Of a DNA stretch of 40,081 nucleotides, positions 1 through 9,476 are shown one piece after another (within the stretch, counting starts at the first letter, position 1; every line of letters begins with the position of its first letter). Below the pieces are notes generated by a model, which saw nothing but the letters and a program-made list of their open reading frames with translations, was not told the DNA's origin and did no database searches. Position numbers and translations under genes: made by a program. The DNA is taken from contig JAAYTG010000107.1 of assembly GCA_012518075.1 (NCBI GenBank), positions 1 through 40,081 of the forward strand. The letters run 5' to 3'. This DNA comes from Clostridiales bacterium (GTDB lineage: Bacteria > Bacillota > Clostridia > Caldicoprobacterales > UBA3941).

Positions 1-2
1 CC

Positions 3-920
3 TCCCAGATCCAACTACACAAAAAATATGGTGGAGTAGTGCCAGAGATAGCTTCCCGAAAACATGTTGAGGTCATAAACCCATTAATTGATGAGACCAT
101 GAGGGAAGGAGGTATCTCCTTTGATAGATTGGATGGGGTAGCGGTAACCTATGGTCCTGGGTTAGTAGGAGCATTATTGGTGGGTGTAGCCACCGCCAAG
201 GCCCTTGCCTACGGTCTATCCCTCCCACTTATAGGAGTCCATCATATTGAAGGGCATATAAGTGCTAACTATATTGAACATCCGGAACTAGCCCCTCCCT
301 TTCTCTGCTTGGTGGTCTCCGGGGGGCATAGCCACCTAATTTGGGTTAAGGATTATGGCCAATATGAAATCTTGGGTCAAACTCTCGATGATGCTGCCGG
401 GGAGGCTTATGATAAAATCGCTAGGAGCTTGGGACTGGGCTATCCTGGTGGTCCAATTATAGACAAATTGGCTCAAAAAGGGGATCCCAACTTTGTGAAT
501 TTTCCTAGGCCCTATATGAAAGAACCCCATTATAATTTTAGTTTCAGCGGCCTAAAAACTGCTGTAATAAATCACCTTCATACAATGAAGCAGCGAGGAC
601 AAGAATATCGGGTAGAGGATATAGCAGCTAGTTTTCAGCAAGCGGTGATAGATGTACTGGTGGCTAAGACCTTAAGGGCTGCTAGGGACAAAAATGCCGA
701 CAAAGTAGTGCTGGCTGGAGGGGTAGCCGCTAATTCAGCTTTGAGAGCCCAGCTTGGAAAAGGATGTCAAGACCAAGGGATGGAGCTCTTCTATCCAAGT
801 CCACTGCTTTGTACAGATAATGGGGCTATGATAGCCAGCGCAGGATATTACAGATTGCTGGAAGGGAAGATCTCCAATCTTACCTTAAATGCCAGCCCTG
901 GACTATCCTTGACTGATTAG
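3..920 (+). CDS. tsaD: tRNA N6-threonylcarbamoyladenosine transferase TsaD (5' end outside window)
   Basis: TsaD transfers the threonylcarbamoyl group to A37 of ANN-decoding tRNAs in the cytoplasm, working with TsaB, TsaE and TsaC. The frame is open from base 3 ([21 protein letters not shown]), which matches the family N-terminal region, so the GTG at 39 is not the true start; roughly the first 30 residues lie outside the window. Visible family motifs are the metal-binding [42 protein letters not shown] and [12 protein letters not shown] near the C terminus. The 306 residues seen fit a usual length near 340. It ends at TAG 918-920 and is followed by a strong terminator. Assignment is secure; nothing looks broken. 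Confidence 0.97.
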   Translation, partial: SQIQLHKKYGGVVPEIASRKHVEVINPLIDETMREGGISFDRLDGVAVTYGPGLVGALLVGVATAKALAYGLSLPLIGVHHIEGHISANYIEHPELAPPFLCLVVSGGHSHLIWVKDYGQYEILGQTLDDAAGEAYDKIARSLGLGYPGGPIIDKLAQKGDPNFVNFPRPYMKEPHYNFSFSGLKTAVINHLHTMKQRGQEYRVEDIAASFQQAVIDVLVAKTLRAARDKNADKVVLAGGVAANSALRAQLGKGCQDQGMELFYPSPLLCTDNGAMIASAGYYRLLEGKISNLTLNASPGLSLTD

Positions 921-955
921 ATAAGTTTACTTGGGCAAGACGAATATGACTTAAT

Positions 956-1005
956 AAAAAAGCAGCTAGATTGAACTGACCTTTGTCAAGCTCTGGCTGC
1001 TTTTT
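956..1005. terminator. bidirectional intrinsic terminator between tsaD and the DUF378 gene
   Basis: The arms AAAAAGCAGCTAGA and TCTGGCTGCTTTTT form a 14-bp stem with one G-T wobble, with an A-tract on the left and a T-tract on the right. It can end transcription of convergent tsaD (+) and the DUF378 gene (-). Confidence 0.85.
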
Positions 1006-1046
1006 GTACACTAGTATTTTATTAACAAGAAGGGTAAGTAGGGTGT

Positions 1047-1244
1047 TTAAGTAACTCTTTCTCTATCCCTAAATAATAGGGTGATGGCATATAAGCCTGC
1101 TAATCCTACAAGAGAATATATTACTCTACTTAGCACGGCGTCCTGACCACCAAATAGTGATGCCACTAGATCAAATTGAAATAATCCAATCAAACCCCAG
1201 TTCAGTGCGCCAATTATCACAAGAATAAGGGATAAACGATCCAT
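1047..1244 (-). CDS. DUF378 family small membrane protein
   Basis: A 65-residue protein with two hydrophobic segments (about 4-28 and 36-58) separated by a short polar stretch, and a charged C-terminal tail (FRDRERVT). The N-terminal LSLILVIIGALNWGLIGLF resembles the DUF378 family of small inner-membrane proteins, which has no established function. I chose ATG at 1244 because GAGGAG lies about 8 bases upstream; a longer frame from 1289 has no ribosome site and would add a polar extension unlike the family. It is convergent with tsaD and in the same direction as, and downstream of, the large helicase, with 59 bp between them. Confidence 0.8.
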   Translation of the reverse strand: MDRLSLILVIIGALNWGLIGLFQFDLVASLFGGQDAVLSRVIYSLVGLAGLYAITLLFRDRERVT

Positions 1245-1303
1245 TTGACCAACTCCTCTATATTGTTTATAGCTATAGTATAACCACAATAAGAGGATTG
1301 ATT

Positions 1304-4300
1304 CTATATAACGATTTTTTGTTCCCTTTCAGTATTTTTTATTTTGCTAAAGATATATTGTACTTTCATATTATCGGATTTTGTTAAGGTTTCAAAATCA
1401 CCTATTAATATGAGTCTCTTTCTACTACGAGACAGGGCTACATTGGTTCTACGATAATCCTTGAGAAATCCTGTGCGGGTAGAAGAACCGGGGGAGATAT
1501 AGTTACTCCGAACCCAATTGATTATTACATTATCCTGCTCCCTACCTTGAAATGAGTCTATGGTATAGATATTTTGTTCTATAAACTCGGATAACCCCTG
1601 GCGATTATCATAGAAATACTGAGAGTGATCTTGGAATACCTCCTTAAGCTTTTCTGAATGAGCCTTATAAGGCGTTATTATACAAATATCACTTAAAGCT
1701 TCCCCTTCTTTTAGTAGATCCATAACCTTGTTAACAGACAACATAGCCTCGGTCAAGTTATAAAAGGTGGAGTTGAGCTCGGTTTCCATTCGTTCTTTTG
1801 GATCTAAAAACTCTGAAGTATCGATAATCTCGATGGGGTTGGCAGGAAATTTCCTTTTTCTTTGTGCAGGAGGAAGCTGATAGTATTCCGACTCTAGGTT
1901 GGTAGAAAGCTTGCCGTCATAGATCAAGTCTGATATAAAGGAAACCATTAGAGGATCCTGAGTACGGTAGTTTATATCCAAGAAAACGCTATTATAGCGA
2001 TTGATATCGGTTATTAGGTATTCAAACATACTTCTTTGCAATTTGTCTCGAGTGCTTAAATCAATCTGAGGATTATATTCTAGAAACACCTCATTCTGTA
2101 TTGGGAAGGGGGGGATCTGCATATGATCTCCAATTATTAAGCATTTATCGGAAAATTGCAAACTAAAAAGGGTCTCTGGTACATCCATCTGGGAAGCTTC
2201 ATCGATAATTACTATATCAAATTGGGTTCTTGAAATATTTCTGTCAAGATAATATCCAAAAGGGGTTCCCAGAACAATACTGTTTTTGCCAGCTAGTAGG
2301 GATGTATAGGCTGGATTAGATGTAGAAATCGTATAGGCATAGGGCAAATCCGACTTCGCCTCTATATTATTCCCAGTCCTTAATGCCCTTACATTGTCAT
2401 CTATGAGTTTTTCCAGGATATTATCTACAGCTATGTTGGTCTTGGCAAGAATCAAGACATCTTTGCCCTCGTGATAGTACTGAAGAGCTATCTCTTTGAT
2501 GAGGGTGGTCTTTCCGGTCCCAGGAGGACCTTGAACCAGGGTCAAGGCATTATTTACACCATCCATAGTCCGCACTAGGGATACAGCCTGTTTCTGGGCT
2601 GGATTGCCCAGCAGTTCCTTGTTGTAGTATGCATTATCGGGTAAGATTTTTATATCTTTGACTTCAAGCTGCTTTTCCTTCCTTAGCCCTAGAGCTATTG
2701 CTTGTAAAAAGGGGAGATTATCATTCTCTATAGACCTGATTAGTCTATTGAAATAGGCCATCAATATGGTGTTGTTGGAGTCTTGAGTAAGAGTAGTAAT
2801 TTGGGCAACCTGGTTTTCAGAAAGATCATTTAAAGCTCTTAACTCAACTATATAACCATCACCACTTTTCTTGTCCCGACATTCTATGACCTCAAATTCC
2901 CAATCATTGGTGGAGGTCAAGATCTCGCCAGGGAAAAAGGATATAGGCATGTTAAAGATATAGGTACCCTTATAGAAGACTAAAAAGTCACATTGGATCT
3001 CATGAAACTTTTTAATCTTTATATCAAGGATCTCCATGTAGGTCTGCAGCTCACGTATTACTTCCTGCTTATCTCTAACATTGACTAAGTCTAGGTTGGC
3101 TAGCTCCACTCTGAGCTCTTCATCTTCTTCTTGCTCTTCAAGTTCTGCCAGCTTATAGAGATCGGATTTAAGTAGACGGTAGTCTCCCCGACCCCTAGGC
3201 TTTCGAAGCCCGAATTTATCTCTGGGAGTATTCTTTAGTATGTCATAGACAAAGTCAACGTATAGCCTCCGGTTTAAAGGAGCCAGTATTGTAACCAAAC
3301 CCTTGCGATAGATGCCTGCCCGCTTGGCATTTTTTAGCATGACGTGCTTTCTGCAAAGACTCTTAAGATCAAAGTGCTTTAAATAGGTATTAAAAAATTC
3401 TTTTATATTGGCCCTACTATCGAAATACTTTCGATGATCCATACTATCCATGGTAGATAGACGGCCAGTCTTGGGGTTGATATCGATGGGAGGTATACTT
3501 AAGCTATCCAAAATAAGCTCACTAATCCTAATATCTTCATCTTTTACCTTGGCACTGTAATGATAGTATAGGCCAGCCAGGGTTTTCCCCTTTAAGAATT
3601 TTAGTTTTACTGAATCGAACTCCTTTGTACCCATCAATCGAGGATGAAAGATACCCATTTCCACAGCAGCTCTTATTACGACTTCCCGTTGTACCTTTAG
3701 GGGAATGCTTTCCCAATGGCATATGGTAGAGTTGGCTATCATGGCTATCCATTCATTCATGGTTAACTCATCTATACCCAAATCATCACATATAAATTGG
3801 ACTACCGGCATCTCTTCATTTTCAATGCTGGAAGCATAATGATAGTATAGGCCTCCCAGGGTCTTATTGTTTAAAAATTTGAATCTGGTATTACAAAACT
3901 CCTTATAGCCCATAAATCTAGGATTATCGAAGTTCAATTCCTTGGCTGCGGATAAAACTATCTCCTTTTTTACTTCATTAGGCATAGACTCCCAAGGAAT
4001 TTTTGTGTCAGGCTCCCGCACCAGGTTATACCATTCTTCCATAGACAAGGGGACAATGCCGCAAATACCACATAGATAGGTTATGGTATCCATCCCTGCT
4101 TTTGTAGCTCTTTGGGCATAGGCAGCATGTAAACTAGTTAAAGTCTTGTTGTTTATTAGGCTTGTGGGAGTGTTCAAGTCTTCATGTTTAAGAAGTCGGG
4201 GATTGCTCTTACCCATCTCTTTTGCCTTTTCCTGTAGTATACGGCCAATATAGGGTACAGGAACCGCTTCCCACTTGAAATTCTTTTGGTAGGAGATAAC

Positions 4301-5209
4301 ACTTATCCATTCCTCAAAGCTAAGCCCGGGTACACCGTATACATCACATATATAATCAATGCTACGGACCCCTCCCCGGTCTAGCTTAAAAAACCTGGAG
4401 GCAAAGCTGTAAAGGCTCATGCCCTTCAAAAAAGGGATACTAACCCTTAGATCGTCCGTTGACATCATTCTTGGATTATTGTAACCCAGCATCTTTGCAA
4501 CCTGAAACAAAATGTTTCGGATGATATGATGGGGAATGACGTCCCAAAAGACACTAATTGAAGAATCAGTTATATAGGCTATCCAGTCATCTTGTGTAAT
4601 CTCTATATCCAGATCATTGCACATATTTATTATGGCACTGCCTCTGATATCATCATATTTGTTCTTATAATAGTTGTAAAACCCTGTGAGAGTGCGGCCA
4701 TTTAAGAAGGTGAACTTTACGGAAAAATCCTCATTTTTGAAGAATATAGGATGATCATAACCTAACTCCTGACATGCCCTTAGCAAGATTTCTCGTTTAG
4801 CAGCACTAGGGATATTTTTCCACGAGAAAATATTGTTATTACTGATAAATTCGATCCACTCATTAACGCTGACTTGGGGTACTCCTAGATGATTGCAGAC
4901 ATTAGTTAATATATGAACGCCCTTCTCTCTGGGGAAACCAGTCTTATAATAGGAATAAAGTCCATTTAAAGGGGCCTCATTTAAGAACTTAAAGCGATGC
5001 TTTTCCAAATCCTTGGATGCAATAAACCTGGGATTAGGTAGATTTAGCTCTTTTGCTATCATATCAAGCAAAAGGCGGTGCACCTTATTGCTAACCTTGC
5101 TCCAAACAAAAGCAGAGGGTCGTGAGGACCTATCCTTTCTGGATAATATATTTATAACTTCATCTATGTCATCGAAGATTTTGTCTTGGTCAATTGATGT
5201 AGTATTCAA
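1304..5209 (-). CDS. large SF1 (Upf1/Dna2-like) helicase with six N-terminal tandem repeats
   Basis: A 1,301-residue protein. Residues about 750-1,301 are a superfamily 1B helicase of the AAA_11/AAA_12 type: Walker A GPPGTGKTT (894-902), Walker B IIDEASQ (DEAS at 1003-1006), GDHMQIPP, NYRTQDPL, TIDSFQGREQD and motif VI NVALSRSRKR (from 1256). A beta-rich stretch before Walker A resembles the 1B-type insertion of Upf1-like enzymes. The N-terminal half holds six repeats of about 92 residues, listed separately. An acidic, coiled-coil-prone stretch (LAELEEQEEDEEL) lies between the parts. I prefer TTG at 5209 because AAAGGAG is 8 bases upstream; ATG at 5227 has only a poor site. It should unwind RNA or DNA 5' to 3'; substrate and biology are unknown. 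It appears monocistronic, divergent from purL. No nuclease domain is recognisable. Confidence 0.9.
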   Translation of the reverse strand: MNTTSIDQDKIFDDIDEVINILSRKDRSSRPSAFVWSKVSNKVHRLLLDMIAKELNLPNPRFIASKDLEKHRFKFLNEAPLNGLYSYYKTGFPREKGVHILTNVCNHLGVPQVSVNEWIEFISNNNIFSWKNIPSAAKREILLRACQELGYDHPIFFKNEDFSVKFTFLNGRTLTGFYNYYKNKYDDIRGSAIINMCNDLDIEITQDDWIAYITDSSISVFWDVIPHHIIRNILFQVAKMLGYNNPRMMSTDDLRVSIPFLKGMSLYSFASRFFKLDRGGVRSIDYICDVYGVPGLSFEEWISVISYQKNFKWEAVPVPYIGRILQEKAKEMGKSNPRLLKHEDLNTPTSLINNKTLTSLHAAYAQRATKAGMDTITYLCGICGIVPLSMEEWYNLVREPDTKIPWESMPNEVKKEIVLSAAKELNFDNPRFMGYKEFCNTRFKFLNNKTLGGLYYHYASSIENEEMPVVQFICDDLGIDELTMNEWIAMIANSTICHWESIPLKVQREVVIRAAVEMGIFHPRLMGTKEFDSVKLKFLKGKTLAGLYYHYSAKVKDEDIRISELILDSLSIPPIDINPKTGRLSTMDSMDHRKYFDSRANIKEFFNTYLKHFDLKSLCRKHVMLKNAKRAGIYRKGLVTILAPLNRRLYVDFVYDILKNTPRDKFGLRKPRGRGDYRLLKSDLYKLAELEEQEEDEELRVELANLDLVNVRDKQEVIRELQTYMEILDIKIKKFHEIQCDFLVFYKGTYIFNMPISFFPGEILTSTNDWEFEVIECRDKKSGDGYIVELRALNDLSENQVAQITTLTQDSNNTILMAYFNRLIRSIENDNLPFLQAIALGLRKEKQLEVKDIKILPDNAYYNKELLGNPAQKQAVSLVRTMDGVNNALTLVQGPPGTGKTTLIKEIALQYYHEGKDVLILAKTNIAVDNILEKLIDDNVRALRTGNNIEAKSDLPYAYTISTSNPAYTSLLAGKNSIVLGTPFGYYLDRNISRTQFDIVIIDEASQMDVPETLFSLQFSDKCLIIGDHMQIPPFPIQNEVFLEYNPQIDLSTRDKLQRSMFEYLITDINRYNSVFLDINYRTQDPLMVSFISDLIYDGKLSTNLESEYYQLPPAQRKRKFPANPIEIIDTSEFLDPKERMETELNSTFYNLTEAMLSVNKVMDLLKEGEALSDICIITPYKAHSEKLKEVFQDHSQYFYDNRQGLSEFIEQNIYTIDSFQGREQDNVIINWVRSNYISPGSSTRTGFLKDYRRTNVALSRSRKRLILIGDFETLTKSDNMKVQYIFSKIKNTEREQKIVI
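3437..5104 (-). repeat. six tandem ~92-residue protein repeats within the helicase gene
   Basis: Each unit starts with a tryptophan followed by IP or similar (W at residues 36, 130, 222, 313, 406 and 499, spaced 94, 92, 91, 93 and 93). The common pattern is W..IP...KREI...A.ELG..NPRFM...DF...FLNGKTL.GLY.YY, then about 10 variable residues, then I..ICN.LGI..L...EWI..I. Repeats 5 and 6 are the most alike; repeats 3 and 4 have lost the aromatic YYHY element. The helix pattern (A.ELG..P....) loosely recalls homing-endonuclease-associated repeats, but I cannot assign a family. A nucleic-acid- or protein-binding solenoid is an inference. Confidence 0.85.
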
Positions 5210-5423
5210 GTAAGTTTCTCCTTTCATTGTCCAACTATATTAGCAGCCTCATATCGCCTTATCCAACTCTGTTAGCCATATCATAAAATTAGATGACTTT
5301 TATTTAATATAAATATTCCTATTAAACATTATACACCTTATAGAATCCTTTTAAAATTCAAAGAATGAATAAAAATTTATTGATTTTTTGTGGAATTTAT
5401 CAAAAATACAGTTGATACTGATC

Positions 5424-5451
5424 TTGTCAAGGTCCATTATAAGAATATATA
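5424..5451 (+). promoter_or_regulatory. possible purL promoter
   Basis: TTGTCA and TATATA are separated by 16 bp, about 170 bp ahead of purL. The 416-bp region between the helicase and purL (5210-5625) is very AT-rich and holds no gene or riboswitch I recognise; the long 5' leader after this promoter is unexplained. Tentative. Confidence 0.3.
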
Positions 5452-5625
5452 GATATTTACCATGAAATATGATATTCTATGGAAGAGTATTGCAGTTTCA
5501 TTTAGATGATTTTGTAGTAGAAAGAGGCAGCATTTCCAAAGGAGTTCTAAGTCTATAACAGTGATGACTTCACAGCTTTGTTTTCCGGAAATCATGCTGT
5601 TGGCTATAAACTAGGGAGGGTTATT

Positions 5626-8600
5626 ATGCCTAATCAAGTAAGACGTGTTTTTGTGGAAAAGAAGGATCAATTTAATGTAGAGGCTGAAAATTTATATAGG
5701 GACTTGACAAAGAATCTAGGGATAGAAGCCTTGGATAAGGTACGAGTAGCCTATGCCTATGATATTATGGGACTAACTAATGATGAGTATAGGCAGGTCT
5801 GTAAGATTATTTTTAAACCATCCTATTCGGATATAATCCACCATGAAAATCTGCCCATAGATGATGGTGACAGAATACTGGCAAGTCAATTTATTGAGGG
5901 GCAGTATGATCAGAGGGCTGATGCTACAGCAAAGACTATTCAGTCCATTACTTTGGGGGCTTTACCCCAGGTAAGGTGTGTGAAGGTGATGGTACTTAAG
6001 GGGGTTCTAAGTGATGCTGACTATGAACTGATTAAGAGTTACATAATCAATCCGGTGGAATCGATATGGACATCTATGGAGAAAGCTAAGACCTTGGTAA
6101 AGGATACGGATAGCCCTCATGAAGTTGCGGTGGTGGATGGTTTTATTAAGGCCTCTAGTCAGGAGTTAGAGGATCTTATTGAAAGACTGGGTTTTGCAAT
6201 GGATATGGACGACATATTATTATGCCAGCAATACTTTAGGGATGATGAAAAAAGGAATCCTACCATAACCGAAATGCGTATGATCGATACCTATTGGTCA
6301 GACCACTGCCGGCATACTACCTTCTTAACCAGTCTAACTAATGTGGATTTTGAGGACGGATTTGCTAATAGAGTAGTAAAGAAGGCATATGAGGATTATA
6401 AAGAATCCAGAAGGTTTGTGTATGGGGATAAAGACAGAGATATTTGCCTCATGGATATAGCCACCATTGCCATGAAAGAGATGAGAAAACGGGGCAAGTT
6501 AAAAGATTTGGATGAATCTGAAGAGATAAATGCATGTAGTATTGTTGTAACCGCTAATATAGACGGTCAAGACCAGGAATGGTTGGTAATGTTTAAAAAT
6601 GAGACTCACAATCATCCGACGGAGATTGAGCCTTTTGGTGGAGCCGCCACATGCTTGGGGGGCGCCATCCGGGATCCCCTGTCCGGCAGGTCCTATGTAT
6701 ATCAAGCTATGAGGATAACAGGAAGCGGAGATCCTAGGGCTGATGTAAGGGAGACCATAGAAGGGAAGCTGCCTCAGCTTAAGATAACCAACACTGCAGC
6801 CGCGGGCTATAGCTCTTATGGGAATCAAATTGGACTGGCCACAGGTCAGGTGGCAGAGATCTATGATCCCGATTATATAGCAAAGAGGATGGAGTTGGGG
6901 GCTGTAGTTGCAGCAGCACCTAGGGAAAATGTTGTCCGAGATATCCCGCAACCCGGGGATTTAGTTATATTGGTGGGAGGAAGGACGGGAAGGGACGGCT
7001 GTGGAGGAGCTACCGGATCTTCCAAGGGGCATACCGAGGAATCCATGGAGACTAGTGGTGCCGAGGTGCAAAAAGGGAATCCTGCAGAAGAAAGGAAGAT
7101 TCAGCGTCTCTTTCGAAACCCACAGGTAAGTACCATGATAAAAAGGTGTAATGATTTTGGCGCTGGGGGAGTCTCAGTTGCAATAGGGGAACTTGCTGAT
7201 GGGCTTACTATAAACTTGGATGCAGTCCCACAAAAATATAAGGGCTTGGATGGTACCGAAATTGCTATATCTGAATCCCAAGAGAGGATGGCAGTAGTAG
7301 TAGATAAGGAAAATGAAGAGAGCTTTATCGCTGCCGCAAAGAAGGAAAACTTAGAAGCTACTACCGTTGCAGTTGTTACCCAAGAGGCTAGATTAAAAAT
7401 GCATTGGAGAGGTAATACCATTGTCGATATAAGTAGGGAATTTCTTGATACCAATGGAGCGCCTAAAAGTAATGATGTCAAAGTATTATCTCCTGATGAG
7501 GAAGACAACTTCTTCACTAAGTCAAGTGAGGCTTGGGAAAAGGATGCACAAACTAAAGGAAATGTTAAAGATATATGGTTTAGTATGCTAGAAGATTTGA
7601 ATATATGTAGCCAGAAAGGCCTGGTCCAGCGCTTTGATAGCACCATTGGGGCGGGCACTGTACTGATGCCCCTAGGTGGTAAGTATCAATTGACCCCAGC
7701 TGAGGGAATGGTAGCCAAACTACCTGTCTTTAAAGGAGATACCACCACTGGAACCATTATGGCCTTCGGATACAATCCCAATATAGCCAAATGGAGTCCC
7801 TTCCATGGAGGGGTATATGCCATTGTAGAGGCTATAGCCAAGATAACGGCAATAGGTGGAGATTTTAGAAGAGTCAGATTATCCCTTCAGGAATACTTTG
7901 AACGATTGGAGAAAGATGCCAAGAAGTGGGGCAAGCCTTTTAGTGCCTTGCTTGGAGCCCTTATGGTTCAGACTAAACTTGAAATTCCCGCCATAGGCGG
8001 TAAGGACAGTATGTCTGGTACCTTCAATGATCTATCGGTGCCTCCCACTTTGGTAGCCTTTGGAGTCACCACTTTGGATGTAAGGAATGTTATTTCACCA
8101 GAGTTTAAGAAGAGGGGTAGCCAAGTGGTCTTGATACCACTGGCCAGGGATAAATGGGACTTGCCAAACTTTGATGAACTTAAGACCAACTATACAAGGG
8201 TTCATGACCTAATAAATGATAAGAAAATATTGTCAGCTCATAGTGTTAGGTCAGGGGGAGTAGCCGAAGCTATAAGCAAGATGGCCTTTGGAAATAAAAT
8301 AGGTTTTAGGTTCGGTGATGGGGTTAAATGGGAAAGCCTCTTTAGTCCAGACTATGGCTCTATAGTATTGGAGATCGACGAAGGACAGGATATTAAAGAG
8401 CTTTTCAGAGAAATTTCATATATAGAGCTAGGGATGACTATAGAGCAAGCTACTATAGAGATAGAAGGCCATAGCCTCGACCTTGAAGAGGCTGTTAGAA
8501 GATGGGAAGAGCCCCTCGAGGAGGTTTTTCCTAGCAGAGCTTCTTCGAAAGCTCAAAGTGGACCCAAATATCACTATAAAGAAGGTATAAAGATAAAACC

Positions 8601-9357
8601 AAGGATTAAGGTAGCAAAGCCTAGAGTTTTTATCCCCATATTCCCGGGTACTGCTTCAGAGTATGATTTGATAAAGGCCTTTGAAAGAGCTGGTGGGCTA
8701 GTAGAAAGCTTGGTTTTCAGGAACCTAAGACCCGGTGAAATAGAGGAGTCTATAGAGAGAATAGCTCAAGAGATAGAGAGATCCCAAATAGTAGTTATAC
8801 CTGAGGGTATAAGTATAGGGGAAGAAGTGGAGCGAACCGGCCAATTCCCCGCTGCTATACTAAGGAATCCAAGGGTTTTTGATGCCATTATGGAGCATCT
8901 CAAGGAGAGGGACGGACTTGTCCTTGGCTTAGGTGGAGGATTTGAAGCCCTCTTAAAGCTTGGCCTTATCTCCAGCTATGATATAGATCTAACCCTTAAT
9001 CCAACGGGCTTTCATATATCATCTATAGGAGAGGTAGAGATAACCTCCAATCTCTCGCCCTGGTTTAGCGAGGCAGAAGTAGGGGACAACTACACAGTGG
9101 CAGTATCACAAAGGCAAGGACAGCTGGTGGCAGATCCCAAGGACATTGAAGCCATGGGTAAGAGTGGACAGATTGCCACCCGGTTTGCAGATTTGAATGA
9201 TGGTTCTATCTATGGAATAGAGGGCCTTACAAGTCCTGATGGAAGGATATTGGGTAGGTTGGGCCGTCCAGAACGCTTAGATAGCCATGTGGCAGTAAAT
9301 ATACCCAGTAAAAAAACCTATAATATATTTGAATCGGGAGTTGCCTATTATAGATAA
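5626..9357 (+). CDS. purL: single-chain phosphoribosylformylglycinamidine (FGAM) synthase with degenerate glutaminase domain
   Basis: A 1,243-residue clostridial-type PurL, which converts FGAR, ATP and glutamine to FGAM in purine synthesis. The synthetase part looks intact: SDHCRHTTF (225-233), KNETHNHPTEIEPFGGAATC, GGRTGRDGCGGATGSS, CNDFGAGGVSVAIGELADG and PAIGGKDSMSGTF (K793). The C-terminal class I glutaminase domain (about 1,000-1,243) is full length but abnormal. The expected GICNGFQ reads GLGGGFE (nucleophile Cys replaced by Gly1103), GH(P/S)ER reads GRPER (His replaced by Arg1214, Glu1216 kept), PGGFS reads PEGIS, SHGEGRF reads SQRQGQL and GTNCEYD reads GTASEYD. Start ATG 5626 has AGGGAGGG upstream; an earlier in-frame start at 5578 lacks one. 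No other pur gene is nearby. Inference: the enzyme uses free ammonia or another glutaminase, or the domain is only structural. Confidence 0.95.
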   Translation: MPNQVRRVFVEKKDQFNVEAENLYRDLTKNLGIEALDKVRVAYAYDIMGLTNDEYRQVCKIIFKPSYSDIIHHENLPIDDGDRILASQFIEGQYDQRADATAKTIQSITLGALPQVRCVKVMVLKGVLSDADYELIKSYIINPVESIWTSMEKAKTLVKDTDSPHEVAVVDGFIKASSQELEDLIERLGFAMDMDDILLCQQYFRDDEKRNPTITEMRMIDTYWSDHCRHTTFLTSLTNVDFEDGFANRVVKKAYEDYKESRRFVYGDKDRDICLMDIATIAMKEMRKRGKLKDLDESEEINACSIVVTANIDGQDQEWLVMFKNETHNHPTEIEPFGGAATCLGGAIRDPLSGRSYVYQAMRITGSGDPRADVRETIEGKLPQLKITNTAAAGYSSYGNQIGLATGQVAEIYDPDYIAKRMELGAVVAAAPRENVVRDIPQPGDLVILVGGRTGRDGCGGATGSSKGHTEESMETSGAEVQKGNPAEERKIQRLFRNPQVSTMIKRCNDFGAGGVSVAIGELADGLTINLDAVPQKYKGLDGTEIAISESQERMAVVVDKENEESFIAAAKKENLEATTVAVVTQEARLKMHWRGNTIVDISREFLDTNGAPKSNDVKVLSPDEEDNFFTKSSEAWEKDAQTKGNVKDIWFSMLEDLNICSQKGLVQRFDSTIGAGTVLMPLGGKYQLTPAEGMVAKLPVFKGDTTTGTIMAFGYNPNIAKWSPFHGGVYAIVEAIAKITAIGGDFRRVRLSLQEYFERLEKDAKKWGKPFSALLGALMVQTKLEIPAIGGKDSMSGTFNDLSVPPTLVAFGVTTLDVRNVISPEFKKRGSQVVLIPLARDKWDLPNFDELKTNYTRVHDLINDKKILSAHSVRSGGVAEAISKMAFGNKIGFRFGDGVKWESLFSPDYGSIVLEIDEGQDIKELFREISYIELGMTIEQATIEIEGHSLDLEEAVRRWEEPLEEVFPSRASSKAQSGPKYHYKEGIKIKPRIKVAKPRVFIPIFPGTASEYDLIKAFERAGGLVESLVFRNLRPGEIEESIERIAQEIERSQIVVIPEGISIGEEVERTGQFPAAILRNPRVFDAIMEHLKERDGLVLGLGGGFEALLKLGLISSYDIDLTLNPTGFHISSIGEVEITSNLSPWFSEAEVGDNYTVAVSQRQGQLVADPKDIEAMGKSGQIATRFADLNDGSIYGIEGLTSPDGRILGRLGRPERLDSHVAVNIPSKKTYNIFESGVAYYR

Positions 9358-9376
9358 AGAGATAAAGAATTTTATA

Positions 9377-9416
9377 AATAAAGATCGGGGATGCTTAAAC
9401 ATACCCGATCTTTATT
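9377..9416. terminator. bidirectional terminator between purL and the chemoreceptor
   Basis: AATAAAGATCGGG pairs perfectly with CCCGATCTTTATT over 13 bp, with A-rich and T-rich flanks. It serves convergent purL (+) and the chemoreceptor gene (-). Confidence 0.85.
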
Positions 9417-9476
9417 ATACTTTATATACTTTTACATATCTATATCTACTATACTTTATTTACTACTAGATATCTA

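Noticed and set aside
1304-5209. A defence island around the repeat helicase
   Set aside because: The neighbours are tsaD, a DUF378 gene and purL; there is no nuclease, methylase, toxin or mobile gene nearby.
5210-5625. Purine riboswitch or PurR box upstream of purL
   Set aside because: I could not find the conserved riboswitch core or a PurBox pair; the region is only AT-rich DNA with a weak promoter.
6499-6951. 150-codon antisense frame inside purL (and other long antisense frames in purL, gap, eno)
   Set aside because: These are shadow frames opposite strongly conserved genes, without ribosome sites or recognisable domains.
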